A stretch of DNA of 64,000 nucleotides, from positions 62,001 through 126,000 of the forward strand of contig NZ_FNOG01000006.1 in the NCBI RefSeq assembly GCF_900106525.1. Reading direction: 5' to 3'. The notes beneath the pieces are model-generated. The model did no database searches, was not told the DNA's origin, and saw nothing but the letters and a program-made list of their open reading frames with translations. Position numbers and translations under genes: made by a program. This document shows, in pieces, positions 46,588-57,092 of this stretch (its first letter is position 1; each line of letters starts with the position of its first letter). The stretch is from Lysobacter enzymogenes (GTDB lineage Bacteria > Pseudomonadota > Gammaproteobacteria > Xanthomonadales > Xanthomonadaceae).

Positions 46588-47793
46588 TTACAGCGCTTCG
46601 AAAATGCCCGCCGCGCCCATGCCGGTGCCGATGCACATCGTCACCAGGCCGTACTTCTGCTTGCGCCGCTGCAGGCCGTGGACGATGGTCGCGGTGCGGA
46701 TCGCGCCGGTGGCGCCGAGCGGGTGGCCGAGCGCGATCGCGCCGCCGAGCGGGTTGACCTTGGACGGGTCGAGTTCGCTGTCGCGGATCACCGCCAGCGC
46801 CTGCGCAGCGAAGGCTTCGTTGAGCTCGATCCAGTCCAGCTGGTCCTTGCTCAGGCCGGCCTGCTTGAGCGCCTTCGGGATCGCCGCGATCGGGCCGATG
46901 CCCATCACTTCCGGACGCACGCCGGCGACCGAGAAGCTGACGAAGCGCGCCAGCGGGGTCAGGCCGTAGTCCTTCACCGCCTGGCCCGAGGCCAGCAGGA
47001 TCGCGGCCGCGCCGTCGCTCATCTGCGAGCTGTTGCCGGCGGTGACGGTGCCGCCGAACTGGCCGTTGCGGAACACCGGCCGCAGCTTGGCCAGGCCTTC
47101 CACCGAAGTATCGGCGCGCGGGCCTTCGTCGTTCTCGACCAGCAGCTGGCGCAGCTTGATCGCATTGCTCGACAGGTCCGGCACGTGCGAAATCACGTCG
47201 TACGGGGTGATCTCGCGCTTGAACTCGCCGGCCGCCTGCGCCGCCAGCGCCTTGAGGTGCGAAGCCGCGGCGAACGCGTCCTGCTCCTCGCGCGAGACCT
47301 TCCATTCCTCGGCGACCTTCTCGGCGGTGATGCCCATGCCGTAGGCGATGGCGACATGGTCGTCCTTGAACACCGACGGCGACAGCGCGACCTTGTTGCC
47401 CATCATCGGCACCATCGACATCGACTCGGTGCCGCCGGCCAGGACCAGGTCGGCGTTGCCTAGGCGGATCTCGTTGGCCGCCAGCGCCACGGCCTGCAGG
47501 CCGGAGGAGCAGAAGCGGTTGACGGTCTGCGCGGCGACGGTGTCGGGCAGGCCGGCCAGCAGCACGCCGATGCGCGCCACGTTCATGCCTTGCTCGCCCT
47601 CGGGCATGGCGCAGCCGATGATGGCGTCGTCGATGCGGCTCAGATCGATGCCCGGCGCCTGCGCGACCACGGCCTTGAGCACGTGCGCGAGCATGTCGTC
47701 GGGACGGGTGTTGCGGAACACGCCGCGCGGCGCCTTGCCGACCGGGGTACGGGTGGCGGCGACGATGTAGGCGTCTTGGATTTGCTTGGTCAT
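46588..47793 (-). CDS. fadA: Acetyl-CoA C-acyltransferase (3-ketoacyl-CoA thiolase)
   Basis: Final step of beta-oxidation: thiolytic release of acetyl-CoA. 401 residues with both thiolase active sites: nucleophilic Cys in VNRFCSSGLQAV, the catalytic His in GGAIALGHPLGATGA, and the second Cys in VTMCIGTGMGAAGIFE. It lies 27 bases downstream of the dehydrogenase/hydratase gene on the same strand, forming the classical pair. Confidence 0.95.
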   Translation of the reverse strand: MTKQIQDAYIVAATRTPVGKAPRGVFRNTRPDDMLAHVLKAVVAQAPGIDLSRIDDAIIGCAMPEGEQGMNVARIGVLLAGLPDTVAAQTVNRFCSSGLQAVALAANEIRLGNADLVLAGGTESMSMVPMMGNKVALSPSVFKDDHVAIAYGMGITAEKVAEEWKVSREEQDAFAAASHLKALAAQAAGEFKREITPYDVISHVPDLSSNAIKLRQLLVENDEGPRADTSVEGLAKLRPVFRNGQFGGTVTAGNSSQMSDGAAAILLASGQAVKDYGLTPLARFVSFSVAGVRPEVMGIGPIAAIPKALKQAGLSKDQLDWIELNEAFAAQALAVIRDSELDPSKVNPLGGAIALGHPLGATGAIRTATIVHGLQRRKQKYGLVTMCIGTGMGAAGIFEAL

Positions 47794-47820
47794 CTCGATG
47801 GGTCCTATGTCGTCGTCGGC

Positions 47821-50196
47821 TTAGTTGCGCAGCGGCTTGCCGGTCTTGAGCATGTGCGCGATGCGCTCCTGGGTCTTGGGCATCTGCGCCAAGGCCACGA
47901 AGTGCTCGCGTTCGAGCTTGAGCAGCCATTCCTCGTCGACCAGCGCGCCGCGGTCGACTTCGCCGCCGCAGATCACCGTGGCGATGCGGGTGGCGATCTC
48001 GTAGTCGTGCGGCGAGATGAAGCGGCCTTCGAGCATGTTTACCAGCAGCATCTTGAAGGTGGCGATGCCGACGTCGCCGGCGGCCTGGATGCGGCGCGCC
48101 GGCAGCGGCGGACGGTAGCCGGCCTCGGCCAGCCCGCGCGCCTGCGCCTTGGCCGCGTGCAGCAGCTCGAAGCCGTTGAACACGACGATGTCGTCGGCGC
48201 GGGCGAGCTTGAGCTCGCGCGCTTCGAACGCGGACGTGGAGACCTTGCCCATCGCCACGCTCTCGAACGCGGTCTTCAGGTGCGCGAACACGTCGCCGCC
48301 CGGGCCGGCCGCGTCGGAGGCGCGCACCGCCAGTTCCTTGAGGCCGCCGCCGGCCGGCAGCAGGCCCACGCCGGCCTCGACCAGGCCGATGTAGCTTTCC
48401 AGCGAGAACACCGCGCGCGCCGAATGCATCTGGAACTCGCAGCCGCCGCCCAGGGCCAGGCCGCGCACCGCCGCGACCACCGGCACCAGCGAATACTTGA
48501 TGCGCTGGCTGGTGGCCTGGAAGTTGGCGACCATCGCCTCGAAGCCCTTGATGTCGCCGGCCTGCAGCAGGCCGAGCGCGCCGGACAGGTCGGCGCCGGC
48601 CGAGAACGGCTCCTTCGGCTGCCAGATCACCACGCCCTTGAACTTCTTCTCGGCGATGCCGATCGCTTCCTGGATGCCGTTCAACACATGGTCGTTGACC
48701 GTGTGCATCTTGGTCTTGAAGCTGATCACCGCGATGTCGTCGCCTTCATCGGCCCACAGGCGGATGCCGTCGTTCTCGAACACGGTCTGGCCCTGCGAGA
48801 ACTTCTCGCCGAGCAGCGCGTCGGGGAAGCGCTGGCGCGCGTAGACCGGATTGGACGAGCGCGGCACCTGGGCGCCGCGGCCCGGGCTGTAGCTGCCCTT
48901 GTGGTCGTGCACGCCGTCGCGGCCGTCGAACACCCAGTTCGGCAGCGGCGCGCTGGCCATGGCCTTGCCGGCGACGATGTCTTCGGCGATCCAGTCGGCG
49001 ACCTGCTTCCAGCCCGCGGCCTGCCAGGTCTCGAACGGGCCCAGCGACCAGCCGTAGCCCCAGCGCATGGCGAAGTCGACGTCGCGCGCGGTGTCGGCGA
49101 TGGATTCCAGGTGGAAGGCGCTGTAGTGGAAGGTGTCGCGGAACGCCGCCCACAGGAACTGCGCCTGCGGGTTCTGGCTGGCGCGCAGCGCGGCGAACTT
49201 CCTGGCCGGATCCTTTTCCTTCAGCATCGCCGCGACCTCGGCATCGGGCTCGCCGGCGGAGACGCGGTAGTCCTGGGCCTTGAGGTCCAGCACCAGGATG
49301 TCCTTGCCCTTCTTGGTGTAGAAGCCGGCGCCGGCCTTCTGCCCCAGCGCGCCCTTCTCGACCAGGGCGCTGAGCCACTTGGGCGCCTTGAAGTACGAGT
49401 GCCACGGGTCGTCGGGCAGGGTGTCGGCCATGGTCTTGATGACGTGGGCCATGGTGTCCAGGCCGACCACGTCCGCGGTGCGGTAGGTCGCCGACTTCGG
49501 CCGGCCGATCGCCGGGCCGGTCAGCGCGTCGACGGTGTCGAAGCCCAGGCCGAACTGCTCGGTGTGGTGCATCGCGGCCAGCATCGAGAACACGCCGATG
49601 CGGTTGCCGATGAAGTTCGGGGTGTCCTTGGCGATCACCACGCCCTTGCCCAGGGTGGTGGTGAGGAAGGTTTCCAGGCCTTCCAGCACCGCCGCGTCGG
49701 TGGTCTTGGCCGGGATCAGCTCGGCCAGGTGCATGTAGCGCGGCGGGTTGAAGAAGTGCACGCCGAGGAAGCGGTGGCGCAGCTCTTCCGGCAGCACTTC
49801 GGCGAGCTTGTTGATGCCCAGGCCCGAGGTGTTGGAGGCCAGCACCGCGTGCTCGGGCACGTAGGCGGCGATCTTCTTGTACAGGTCCTGCTTCCAGTCC
49901 ATGCGTTCGGCGATGGCTTCGATCACCAGGTCGCAGCTGCGCAGCTGTTCCAGGCCGGTGTCGTAGTTGGCCGCGGTCAGGCGCTCGGCCAGGGCCTTGC
50001 TGGCCAGCGGCGCCGGGCTGAGCTTGGCCAGGTTGGCGATGGCCTTGTCGACGATGCCGTTCGGCGCGCCCTCTTTGGCGGCCAGGTCGAACAGGACCGT
50101 GTCGACGCCGGCATTGGTCAGGTGCGCGGCGATCTGGGCGCCCATGACGCCGGCCCCGAGGACCGCGGCGCGACGGACTAGCAATTGGTTGGACAT
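47821..50196 (-). CDS. fadN: 3-hydroxyacyl-CoA dehydrogenase/enoyl-CoA hydratase, FadN-type
   Basis: Bifunctional beta-oxidation enzyme. 791 residues in the order dehydrogenase then hydratase, opposite to E. coli FadB and like B. subtilis FadN. The N-terminal NAD fold is RAAVLGAGVMGAQIAAHLTN; a second dehydrogenase segment HFFNPPRYMHLAELI and KDTPNFIGNRIG follow. The hydratase part (about 480-760) has GLALGGGCEFQMHSARAVFS and AGVGLLPAGGGLKELA. It is first gene of the operon with fadA and is followed upstream by a TetR gene in the same orientation. Confidence 0.93.
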   Translation of the reverse strand: MSNQLLVRRAAVLGAGVMGAQIAAHLTNAGVDTVLFDLAAKEGAPNGIVDKAIANLAKLSPAPLASKALAERLTAANYDTGLEQLRSCDLVIEAIAERMDWKQDLYKKIAAYVPEHAVLASNTSGLGINKLAEVLPEELRHRFLGVHFFNPPRYMHLAELIPAKTTDAAVLEGLETFLTTTLGKGVVIAKDTPNFIGNRIGVFSMLAAMHHTEQFGLGFDTVDALTGPAIGRPKSATYRTADVVGLDTMAHVIKTMADTLPDDPWHSYFKAPKWLSALVEKGALGQKAGAGFYTKKGKDILVLDLKAQDYRVSAGEPDAEVAAMLKEKDPARKFAALRASQNPQAQFLWAAFRDTFHYSAFHLESIADTARDVDFAMRWGYGWSLGPFETWQAAGWKQVADWIAEDIVAGKAMASAPLPNWVFDGRDGVHDHKGSYSPGRGAQVPRSSNPVYARQRFPDALLGEKFSQGQTVFENDGIRLWADEGDDIAVISFKTKMHTVNDHVLNGIQEAIGIAEKKFKGVVIWQPKEPFSAGADLSGALGLLQAGDIKGFEAMVANFQATSQRIKYSLVPVVAAVRGLALGGGCEFQMHSARAVFSLESYIGLVEAGVGLLPAGGGLKELAVRASDAAGPGGDVFAHLKTAFESVAMGKVSTSAFEARELKLARADDIVVFNGFELLHAAKAQARGLAEAGYRPPLPARRIQAAGDVGIATFKMLLVNMLEGRFISPHDYEIATRIATVICGGEVDRGALVDEEWLLKLEREHFVALAQMPKTQERIAHMLKTGKPLRN

Positions 50197-50382
50197 CGTC
50201 TACAACTCCTTGGAAGGAATAGAGTTTTTATCGAAGCGGGCGGGCAGGCAGCGGGCCCGGGAAAAGCGCGATGGAGCGAAGCGAAGACTTTCGTGGCGGA
50301 GGTGTTCGGCGGCGGGAGGTACGGGACCGGGCGCGACGCGCTCCGGCGGCGCGGCCCCCGCCGGGGCCGGCGCCTGCGCCGC

Positions 50383-51003
50383 TCAGCTCTTGAAGCCGGC
50401 GGCGGCGAAGCGGATCAGTTCGCGCGCGGCGCGTTCACGGTGCGCCTGTTCGGTGACACCGGCGGGACGCTTGATCAGGCCGAAGTCGGCCATCGCATAG
50501 GTCAGCGAGCCGGCCAGGAAGTCCAGGCGCCAGTACAGCTCTTCCTTGCTCAGCCCCGGCACCGCGGTGGCGATGGCCTTGGCGAACTCGCGCAGCACGT
50601 GGCCGTAGTGGTCGGACAGGAACTTGCGCAGACTGTCGTTCTTCTCGGCGTAGGCGCGGGCGATGACCCGGACGAAGGCGCCGCCGCCGTTGCGGTCCTG
50701 GGCCAGGGCCAGGGCCGGCTCGACGAAGGCGGCCAGGATCGGCTCCAGCTCGCCCGGATGCTCGGCCAGCGCCGCCTTCAGCGCGCTCATGCGCTGGGTG
50801 GTCATCTCGTCCATGCGCCGGCGGAACACCTCGTTGACCAGGTTTTCCTTGCTGCCGAAGTGGTAGTTGACCGCGGCGATGTTGACGTCGGCGCGGCTGG
50901 TGACCTGGCGCAGCGAAGTGCCGGTGAAGCCGAACTGGGCGAACAGTTCTTCGGCGGCGCCGAGGATGCGGTCCTTGGTCGAGAAATGGGCGGTGCTGGA
51001 CAT
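50383..51003 (-). CDS. psrA: PsrA-like TetR regulator of fatty acid metabolism
   Basis: A 206-residue TetR-family protein. The N-terminal HTH (about 9-56) reads DRILGAAEELFAQFGFTGTS, then SRADVNIAAVNYHFGSKENL; INIAAVNYHFGSK-type helices are typical of the PsrA/CerR group. The ligand domain has FVRVIARAYAEKNDSLRKFL and LYWRLDFLAGSL. In Pseudomonas PsrA represses beta-oxidation genes and is released by long-chain acyl groups. Support here: it lies just upstream of fadN-fadA, and its promoter carries CAAAC-N4-GTTTG, the PsrA consensus. Another fatty-acid TetR is possible. Confidence 0.85.
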   Translation of the reverse strand: MSSTAHFSTKDRILGAAEELFAQFGFTGTSLRQVTSRADVNIAAVNYHFGSKENLVNEVFRRRMDEMTTQRMSALKAALAEHPGELEPILAAFVEPALALAQDRNGGGAFVRVIARAYAEKNDSLRKFLSDHYGHVLREFAKAIATAVPGLSKEELYWRLDFLAGSLTYAMADFGLIKRPAGVTEQAHRERAARELIRFAAAGFKS

Positions 51004-51056
51004 GCGGTCGGGCGACTCCGGGACGCGGCCTGGGCCGGGTGGCAAGGCGGACGTGA

Positions 51057-51074
51057 ATCAAACGCTTGTTTGAT
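51057..51074. promoter_or_regulatory. PsrA-type operator
   Basis: ATCAAACGCTTGTTTGAT is a perfect inverted repeat with a four-base centre, matching the published PsrA consensus (G/C)AAAC-N2-4-GTTT(G/C). It lies 53 bases upstream of the regulator's start codon, so autorepression is likely. No second copy was seen between psrA and fadN. Confidence 0.75.
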
Positions 51075-51208
51075 GCTAGTCCGGGCGCGGGCCTGCGGTC
51101 AATCCGGTGGCGTATGTCGGGCTGCCGACGGCGGCGAACGGCAAAGCCGGGCAGGGCGGGAGTCGCTCGCGTGCGCGTCGCGCCCACTCCCGAATCGCCG
51201 CGCATGCA

Positions 51209-51258
51209 TGTAGAATTACCGCAGCCATATCGGCTAAACCCGCGTCCCGTCGCGGGTT
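51209..51258 (+). promoter_or_regulatory. ndk promoter and terminator-like leader hairpin
   Basis: TGTAGAAT is an extended -10. Starting about 20 bases later, stem AACCCGCG / CGCGGGTT (loop TCCCGT, 51237-51258) is followed by TTCTGTTATTCT, resembling an intrinsic terminator 53 bases before the ndk ATG. It could be an attenuator, or a terminator of readthrough from the opposite promoter. Confidence 0.4.
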
Positions 51259-51311
51259 TTCTGTTATTCTCAGGGCCGACCGCAAGCGGCCCGCCTACCC
51301 GGAGAGATTCC

Positions 51312-51737
51312 ATGGCGCTGGAGCGCACCCTGTCCATCATCAAGCCCGACGCCGTCGCCAAGAACGTGATCGGCGAGATCTACACCCGCTTCGAAAAGGC
51401 CGGCCTCAAGGTCGTCGCCTCGAAGATGAAGCACCTGTCGAAGCAGGAAGCCGAAGGTTTCTACGCCGTGCACCGCGAGCGTCCGTTCTTCGCCGCGCTG
51501 GTCGAGTTCATGATCAGCGGCCCGGTGGTGATCCAGACGCTGCAGGGCGAGAACGCGGTGCTCAAGCATCGCGATCTGATGGGCGCCACCAACCCGAAGG
51601 ACGCCGCGCCGGGCACGATCCGCGCCGACTTCGCCGACAGCATCGACGCCAACGCCGTGCACGGTTCGGACAGCCTGGAGAACGCCGCGATCGAAATCGC
51701 GTACTTCTTCCCGGCCACCGACGTCTACGCGCGCTGA
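51312..51737 (+). CDS. ndk: Nucleoside diphosphate kinase
   Basis: Balances nucleoside triphosphate pools through a phospho-His intermediate. 141 residues; the active-site His is in [12 protein letters not shown], the N-terminus is [17 protein letters not shown], and [19 protein letters not shown] binds nucleotide. The ATG at 51312 has GGAGAGA upstream. rlmN follows at 69 bases. Confidence 0.97.
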   Translation: MALERTLSIIKPDAVAKNVIGEIYTRFEKAGLKVVASKMKHLSKQEAEGFYAVHRERPFFAALVEFMISGPVVIQTLQGENAVLKHRDLMGATNPKDAAPGTIRADFADSIDANAVHGSDSLENAAIEIAYFFPATDVYAR

Positions 51738-51806
51738 TCCGCTTCGCGCTGCTGCGTTCCGCGCCGGTCCGCCGGCGCTGAACCCAGCGACCAACACGAG
51801 ACCGCA

Positions 51807-53109
<1,303 letters not shown>

Positions 53110-53120
<11 letters not shown>

Positions 53121-53961
53121 CCGGCCGCTGGGTTCGGCCTGCGGTCGCCTGCTGGGCGGCCTGATCCTGTCCGCGCTGGTGCTGGCCGGCACCGCCGCCT
53201 GCAACCGCCTGTCCTTCATCAAGCCGAACATGCAGCGCAAGGGCTACGACCAGACCGGCCCGAGCTACGACTTCAAGAACGACCGGCACGCGCCGAGCGG
53301 CGCGGCCGCGGCCAGCGGCCGGGTCCTGTCGGCGCAGCGCTACCTGCAGGCCGGCGACGAGGCCAAGGCGCGCGACGAGCTGCGTCAGGCGCTGAAGTTC
53401 GATTCCAAGTCGGTCGAGGCCTACAGCCTGATGGCGCTGATGGCCGAGCGCGACGGCAAGAACGCCGAGGCCGGCGGCTACTACCGCAAGGCCGCCACGC
53501 TGGCGCCGGAGCGCGGCGCGGTGCTCAACAACTACGCGGTCTGGCTGTGCGCGAACCAGCAACCGGGCCAAGCCCTGGGCTATTTCGATCGCGCCCGGGT
53601 CGACCCGACCTACGCCGATCTGGCCGTGCTGCTCGCCAACAGCGGCGCCTGCGCCGACCGCGCCGGCGAGGGCGAACGCGCCGACCGCGACCTGCGCCAG
53701 GCGCTCGCGCTGGAGCCGGCCAACGCCACCGCGCTGAGCGCGATGGCCAAGCGTCAGCTGCGCCTGGGCAAGGCCTTCGAGGCGCGTGCTTTTTCTGAAC
53801 GCCGTCTGGCCGTGGAACCTATTTCAGCTGAAGCGCTGATGACTGCGTCACAAATCGAAGAAAAACTCGGCGACAGGGCTGCCGCCGCGAGATACGTTCA
53901 GCGAATGAGGGCGGAGTTCCCTGACGCGCAGGGCTCCGAATCGGGGGATGGCGGTAAGTGA
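53110..53961 (+). CDS. pilF: Type IV pilus biogenesis/stability protein PilF (PilW)
   Basis: Outer-membrane pilotin that helps PilQ secretin assembly. 283 residues: N-terminal lipoprotein signal with lipobox LAGTAAC, then tetratricopeptide repeats (about 75-270), for example [36 protein letters not shown] and [17 protein letters not shown]. Genetic order rlmN-pilF-rodZ is shared by xanthomonads and pseudomonads. The start lies inside rlmN and the stop overlaps the rodZ start. Confidence 0.92.
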
Positions 53962-54782
53962 TGATGCAGTCGAACGAATTCGCGCCTGAAGTCGGCGGAA
54001 GCTGCGGCGCGCGTCTGAAACAGGCCCGCGAGGCGGCGGGGCTGTCGATCGAGGACGTGGCCGCGAAGCTCAAAATGCCCGCGCGCGCGATCCAATCGCT
54101 GGAACAAGACGACTTCGCCCGCATCGGCGCGCCGGTGTTCGTGCGCGGACAGTTGCGCAGCTATGCGCGCCTGCTCGGCGTCGACCTGGAAGAGCAACTG
54201 GTCGCCAGCCCGATCGCCTCGACCGCGCCGTCGGAGCTGATCAGCCACACCCACACCCCGCGCTACCGCCGGGTGTTCGAACAGACCACCCGCCGCGCCG
54301 TCTACATCGTCATGACCGCGGCGATCGCGGTGCCGATCTGGATCGCCACCCGTCACCCCGCCGGCAACTCGGCGGTGCAGTCGCTGGACATGGCCGCGCT
54401 GCCGGCCGGCGACGCCGCCCAGCTCGCGCGTCCGGCGGCCGAGCCGGCGCAGCGCACCCCGGTCATCGCCTCCATCGGTCCCAGCCTGCCGCCGGCCGCC
54501 GCGCCGGCGCCGGGGGCGAAGTCGCTGACCTTCAAGTTCAGCGGCGACAGCTGGGTGCAGATCGTCGGCAACGACGGCCGCAAGCTCGAGGAAGGCATCC
54601 TCGGCGCCGGCCAGGAGCGCAGCTACGCGCCGGGCGAAGTCGCCAACGTCCGCCTCGGCAACACCGCCGCGGTGGAAGTCCTCAACGCCGGCCAAGCGGT
54701 CGATCTGACGCCGTTCAGCCGCGCGAACGTCGCGCGCTTTACGCTATCCTCTGACGGTTCCCTCGCGCCGGTCTCCGACTGA
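53961..54782 (+). CDS. rodZ: RodZ-like cytoskeletal membrane protein
   Basis: Links MreB to the membrane for rod shape in relatives. 273 residues: cytoplasmic Xre-type HTH (about 17-85: LKQAREAAGLSIEDVAAKLK, ALEQDDF-like sequence, and FVRGQLRSYARLLGVD), a membrane span (about 115-133, VYIVMTAAIAVPIWIA), and a periplasmic DUF4115 domain (about 190-270) starting LTFKFSGDSWVQI. Codons at 53958 (GTG), 53961 and 53964 (ATG) could start it; ATG 53961 overlaps the pilF TGA. Not followed by ispG or hisS as in E. coli. Confidence 0.9.
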   Translation: MMQSNEFAPEVGGSCGARLKQAREAAGLSIEDVAAKLKMPARAIQSLEQDDFARIGAPVFVRGQLRSYARLLGVDLEEQLVASPIASTAPSELISHTHTPRYRRVFEQTTRRAVYIVMTAAIAVPIWIATRHPAGNSAVQSLDMAALPAGDAAQLARPAAEPAQRTPVIASIGPSLPPAAAPAPGAKSLTFKFSGDSWVQIVGNDGRKLEEGILGAGQERSYAPGEVANVRLGNTAAVEVLNAGQAVDLTPFSRANVARFTLSSDGSLAPVSD

Positions 54783-54923
54783 CCCGCGCCGCGGGTCCGC
54801 GAACGTTCCGTACCGGTTGCTGCGCGACCGGTTTCCCGGCCTGTTTCCTTCACGGCCCGTTCGGCCCGTTTGCCGCGCTGCGCGCGGCGTCGGCCCGTTC
54901 AGGCAGCACAACCACGGCGCATC

Positions 54924-55553
54924 ATGGCGATAGACGACCTGCTCGACGAACACGAACAAAGCGAACGCGTGCTGTCCTGGCTGCGCGCCAACGGCGCCGG
55001 CCTGATCGGCGGCATCGCCCTCGGCCTGGCCGCGATCGGCGGCTGGAAGTGGTGGGGCAATCGCCAACTCGAGCAGAGCGTGCAGGCCGCCGGCCAGTAC
55101 CAGGCCGCGGTCGACGCGATCGACGCCAAGGACAAGGCCGCCGCGGCCAAGGTCCAGGCGCTGCCGGAGAGCATGTACCGCACCCTGGCCGCGCTCGACC
55201 TGGCCAAGATGCAGGTCCAGGGCGACCAGCGCGACGCCGCCATCGCCACCCTGCGCGGAATCAAGACCGACGACGCGGCCATCGCCGAGATCGTCACCCA
55301 GCGCCTGGCGCGCCTGCTGATCGACGCCAAGCAGCCGGCCGAAGCGATCAAGGTGCTGGCCCAGTCGACCCAGCCGCTGGCGCTGGAAGTGCGCGGCGAC
55401 GCGCAGTTCGCGCTCGGCAAGCAGGATCTGGCGCGCAAGGACTACACCGACGCGCTGGCCAAGCTCGACGAAGCCTCGCCGCGCCGCCGCCTGCTCGAAC
55501 TCAAGCTCACCGAAGCCGGCGGCACGCCGGCCAAGCCCGAGGCCAAGTCTTAA
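54924..55553 (+). CDS. yfgM: YfgM family TPR protein
   Basis: Inner-membrane protein that in E. coli associates with PpiD and the Sec translocon and helps periplasmic chaperoning. 209 residues: a short cytoplasmic start MAIDDLLDEHEQSERVLSWL, one membrane span (about 22-45, AGLIGGIALGLAAIGGWKWW), and a periplasmic tetratricopeptide-like part rich in Lys/Ala. Its TAA overlaps the bamB ATG by one base (TAATG), so the genes are coupled. Confidence 0.93.
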   Translation: MAIDDLLDEHEQSERVLSWLRANGAGLIGGIALGLAAIGGWKWWGNRQLEQSVQAAGQYQAAVDAIDAKDKAAAAKVQALPESMYRTLAALDLAKMQVQGDQRDAAIATLRGIKTDDAAIAEIVTQRLARLLIDAKQPAEAIKVLAQSTQPLALEVRGDAQFALGKQDLARKDYTDALAKLDEASPRRRLLELKLTEAGGTPAKPEAKS

Positions 55554-56800
55554 TGATCCAAGCCCAGAAAACCTCTTCCGGCGGCGCCTTCGTGCGCGTC
55601 GCCGCCGCCGCCGCGTTGTGCGCGTTCGCCCTGAGCGGATGCTCGACGGTCAAGGGCTGGTTCGGCGGCAGCAAGAAGAAGGACGACGCCAAGCCCAACG
55701 AGCCGACCGAGCTCGTCGATTTCGCCCCGAGCGTCAAGGTCGACAAGATCTGGTCGGTCAACGCCGGCAAGGGCGAGGACCGCATCGGCGTGCGCCAGGG
55801 CCCGACGGTCGCCGACGGCCGCGTGTATGCGGCGGCGATCCGCGGCGGCGTGCATGCCTACGACCTGCAAACCGGCAAGGAAATCTGGCACTTCGTGCCG
55901 ACCCGCAAGGACAAGAAGGACCGCGAGAAGAAGGATAAGGAGATCCGCCTGTCCGGCGGTCCCGGCGCCGGCGACGGCCTGGTCGTGATCGGCGGCCTGG
56001 AGGGCGAGGTGATCGCGCTCGACGCTGCCACCGGCGAACAGAAGTGGACCGCCAAGGTGCCCAACGAAGTCATCGCCGCGCCGAGCATCGGCCTGGGCAT
56101 GGTGTTCGTGCGCTCCAACGACGGCCGGGTGACCGCGTTCGACGCCGCCAGCGGCGAGCGCCGCTGGTTCTGGACCCGCGACGTGCCGATCCTGACCGTG
56201 CGCGGCAACAGCTCGCCGACGCTGGGCCCGGGCTATGTGTTCGTCGGCAACGACGACGGCACCGTGCAGGCGCTGGCCGCCGGCGACGGCCGCCCGACCT
56301 GGGACCTGCCGGTGGCGCAGCCCGAGGGCCGCAGCGAGCTCGACCGCATGGCCGACATCGACGGCGCCCCGGTGCTGGAAGGCTCGGTGCTGTACGCGAG
56401 CAGCTTCAAGAAGCAGACCGTGGCGATCGACGCGCCGACCGGCCGGCCGATGTGGGCCAGCGAGCACGGCGGCGTCGGCCGCATGGGCGTGGCCAGCGAC
56501 AAGCTGATCGTCGCCGACCCGGCCGGCGTCGTGTACGGCCTGGACAAGAACAGCGGCAGCGCGCTGTGGTCGCAGCCGTCGCTGGGCCGTCGCGACCTCA
56601 GCGGCGCGGCGGTGCAGGGCGACTACGCCGTGGTCGGCGACTTCGACGGCTACGTGCACTGGATGAAGCTGTCCACCGGCGAGTTCGCCGCGCGCGCGCG
56701 CGCCGGCCGCAAGCCGCTGAAGGCGGCGCCGGTGGTGGCCGACGGCATCTTGATCGTGCAGAACGTCAAGGGCGGGCTGACCGCGTTCAAGTTGCAATAA
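55553..56800 (+). CDS. bamB: Outer membrane assembly lipoprotein BamB
   Basis: Beta-propeller lipoprotein of the BAM complex, which inserts outer-membrane proteins. 415 residues: signal with lipobox ALSGC, then repeated blade motifs with W/aromatic residues after GxxG turns, for example [33 protein letters not shown] and [15 protein letters not shown], together making an eight-bladed PQQ-like propeller. A Lys-rich insertion (about 115-128, [13 protein letters not shown]) lies in one loop. It is co-transcribed with yfgM; der follows after a terminator-like hairpin. Confidence 0.96.
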   Translation: MIQAQKTSSGGAFVRVAAAAALCAFALSGCSTVKGWFGGSKKKDDAKPNEPTELVDFAPSVKVDKIWSVNAGKGEDRIGVRQGPTVADGRVYAAAIRGGVHAYDLQTGKEIWHFVPTRKDKKDREKKDKEIRLSGGPGAGDGLVVIGGLEGEVIALDAATGEQKWTAKVPNEVIAAPSIGLGMVFVRSNDGRVTAFDAASGERRWFWTRDVPILTVRGNSSPTLGPGYVFVGNDDGTVQALAAGDGRPTWDLPVAQPEGRSELDRMADIDGAPVLEGSVLYASSFKKQTVAIDAPTGRPMWASEHGGVGRMGVASDKLIVADPAGVVYGLDKNSGSALWSQPSLGRRDLSGAAVQGDYAVVGDFDGYVHWMKLSTGEFAARARAGRKPLKAAPVVADGILIVQNVKGGLTAFKLQ

Positions 56801-56904
56801 GGCCGGGAGCCGGGAATCGGCACCGGGCGATCGTGCGGCGCGGCGGCTTCGAGCCGCGCCGGCCCGCCTAGCCCGAGTCCGGTTTTCAGGTTCCAAGCGC
56901 AAGT

Positions 56905-56945
56905 CGGCCCGGGCGGCGTGTAGCCGTTCCGGGCCGTTCGTTTTC
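56905..56945 (+). terminator. Terminator-like hairpin after bamB
   Basis: Stem GGCCCGG / CCGGGCC (56906-56912 with 56929-56935), with an inner GCGGC..GCCG-type fold, followed by GTTCGTTTT, about 105 bases after bamB. Confidence 0.65.
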
Positions 56946-57092
56946 TCGGCCGGGCCTGCTTTCGCCCGGTCCGCCCGGCCGGTGCGAAGGCGTCTTCGCG
57001 CCCGCTCTGGCACTATGTCGGCGCTTTCCGGCCGCCTTCGCGGCGCCGTGGCGCGATTTCCAATTCCTATTCTCCCATTCGGTTTCAACACC

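Larger units (their letters stand above)
51004..51311. promoter_or_regulatory. Divergent psrA/ndk spacer
   Basis: A 308-base region holding the PsrA-type operator near the psrA start and, near ndk, a TGTAGAAT extended -10 (51209-51216) followed by a terminator-like hairpin. No gene was recognised. Confidence 0.6.

Noticed and set aside
46588-50196. Misorder or fusion error in the fadN-like gene, because the dehydrogenase precedes the hydratase
   Set aside because: This order is a known FadN-type architecture, and the frame is continuous with normal length.
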